From Betaproteobacteria bacterium (lineage in GTDB: Bacteria > Pseudomonadota > Gammaproteobacteria > Burkholderiales > Burkholderiaceae_F), in contig BOKW01000008.1 in assembly GCA_016861185.1 (NCBI GenBank), forward strand, positions 62,001 to 126,000: a stretch of 64,000 bases of DNA. The letters run 5' to 3'. The notes below the pieces were generated by a model. The model searched no databases and had not been told where the DNA came from. It saw only the letters and a list, made by a program, of their open reading frames with translations. The position numbers and the translations under genes were made by a program. Positions 63,791 through 64,000 of the stretch are shown here, piece by piece (position 1 is the stretch's first letter; each line of letters starts with the position of its first letter).

Positions 63791-63830
63791 GCCGGCGACG
63801 AGCAACCCTCATCCACTTCAGGAGTCGACC

Positions 63831-64000
63831 ATGTCCGGCAACGACCTGCTTCCCCTGGCCGTCGCGTTGATCGTCGGCATACCGGCGCTGGGATCGTGCA
63901 TCGGCATCGGGCTGGCCACGATGAAGCTGCTCGAAAGCTCGGCGCGCCAGCCCGAACTGATGCAGCAACTGCAATCGAAGTACTTCGTCGGCGTCGGCGT
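63831..64000 (+). CDS. ATP synthase F0 subunit c-like protein, truncated by window end
   Basis: Fifty-six complete codons are visible from ATG 63831, after a GGAG. They read MSGNDLLPLAVALIVGIPAL then GSCIGIGLATMKLLESSARQ and PELMQQLQSKYFVGVG, matching the first helix and polar loop (ARQPE) of F-type c subunits. The second helix with the ion-binding carboxylate lies outside the window. The gene upstream is not atpB, so this may not be the main atp operon. Confidence 0.75.
   Translation, partial: MSGNDLLPLAVALIVGIPALGSCIGIGLATMKLLESSARQPELMQQLQSKYFVGVG

Overview
The window is about 64 kb of very GC-rich DNA. The gene content points to a facultatively anaerobic, aromatic-degrading betaproteobacterium of the Thauera/Azoarcus/Aromatoleum type or a burkholderialean relative. 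This rests on an ATP-dependent BcrCBAD benzoyl-CoA reductase, a Had/Oah/Dch lower pathway, an HcrABC 4-hydroxybenzoyl-CoA reductase with the HcrB-specific cysteine loop, and an aerobic BoxABC pathway. It is inferred from gene families, not from a phylogeny.

Layout. 1-9.7 kb is mixed: a partial Ig-repeat lipoprotein, a large BTAD/AAA/TPR regulator, a GH100-like glycosidase, a ClpP-class (SDH) protease, an SRPBCC-like protein and a decayed ferredoxin tail. 9.8-17.9 kb (minus strand) is the anaerobic benzoyl-CoA operon had-oah-dch-bcrC-bcrB-bcrA-bcrD-fdx. 18.1-24.4 kb (plus strand) is divergent from it: korA-korB-rubrerythrin-like-ridA-padB. A frameshifted FadH-like flavoenzyme and several small genes follow. 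30.3-34.8 kb holds the phenylglyoxylate dehydrogenase genes, and 36.5-39.4 kb holds padC-padD-padJ. 39.4-44.4 kb is hcrC-hcrA-hcrB-fdhD. On the minus strand, 52.5-45.2 kb encodes benzoate-CoA ligase, an alpha/beta hydrolase and a branched-chain-type ABC importer. Divergent from it, 52.7-57.1 kb is boxC-boxB-boxA. An initiator tRNA gene with a terminator follows, then a DUF6351 lipoprotein, a nucleoside hydrolase, an AAC(3)-fold protein, an ArsR-type regulator with operator-like palindromes, a NIPSNAP protein, a small membrane protein and the start of an ATP-synthase c-subunit-like gene.

How it works together. Phenylacetate is activated by PadJ, oxidised to phenylglyoxylate by PadBCD, and decarboxylated to benzoyl-CoA by the Pad 2-oxoacid oxidoreductase. 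Hcr removes the 4-hydroxyl group from 4-hydroxybenzoyl-CoA. Imported benzoate is activated by the ligase. All routes meet at benzoyl-CoA. Without oxygen, Bcr reduces the ring with ferredoxin electrons supplied by KorAB, and Dch, Had and Oah convert the product to an open-chain dicarboxyl-CoA. With oxygen, BoxAB epoxidises the ring and BoxC opens it.

The most unusual features are non-coding repeats. One family of C-tract/G-tract palindromes occurs in two intergenic spacers and also in frame inside the phenylglyoxylate dehydrogenase flavoprotein gene. A second family, based on CACGGAGA, sits at gene junctions in the bcr and hcr clusters. A MITE-like palindrome lies next to the ABC genes. Other oddities are the separation of padB from padCD, a fused flavoprotein/ferredoxin subunit, the frameshifted FadH-like gene, and an altered Fe-S motif in PadB.
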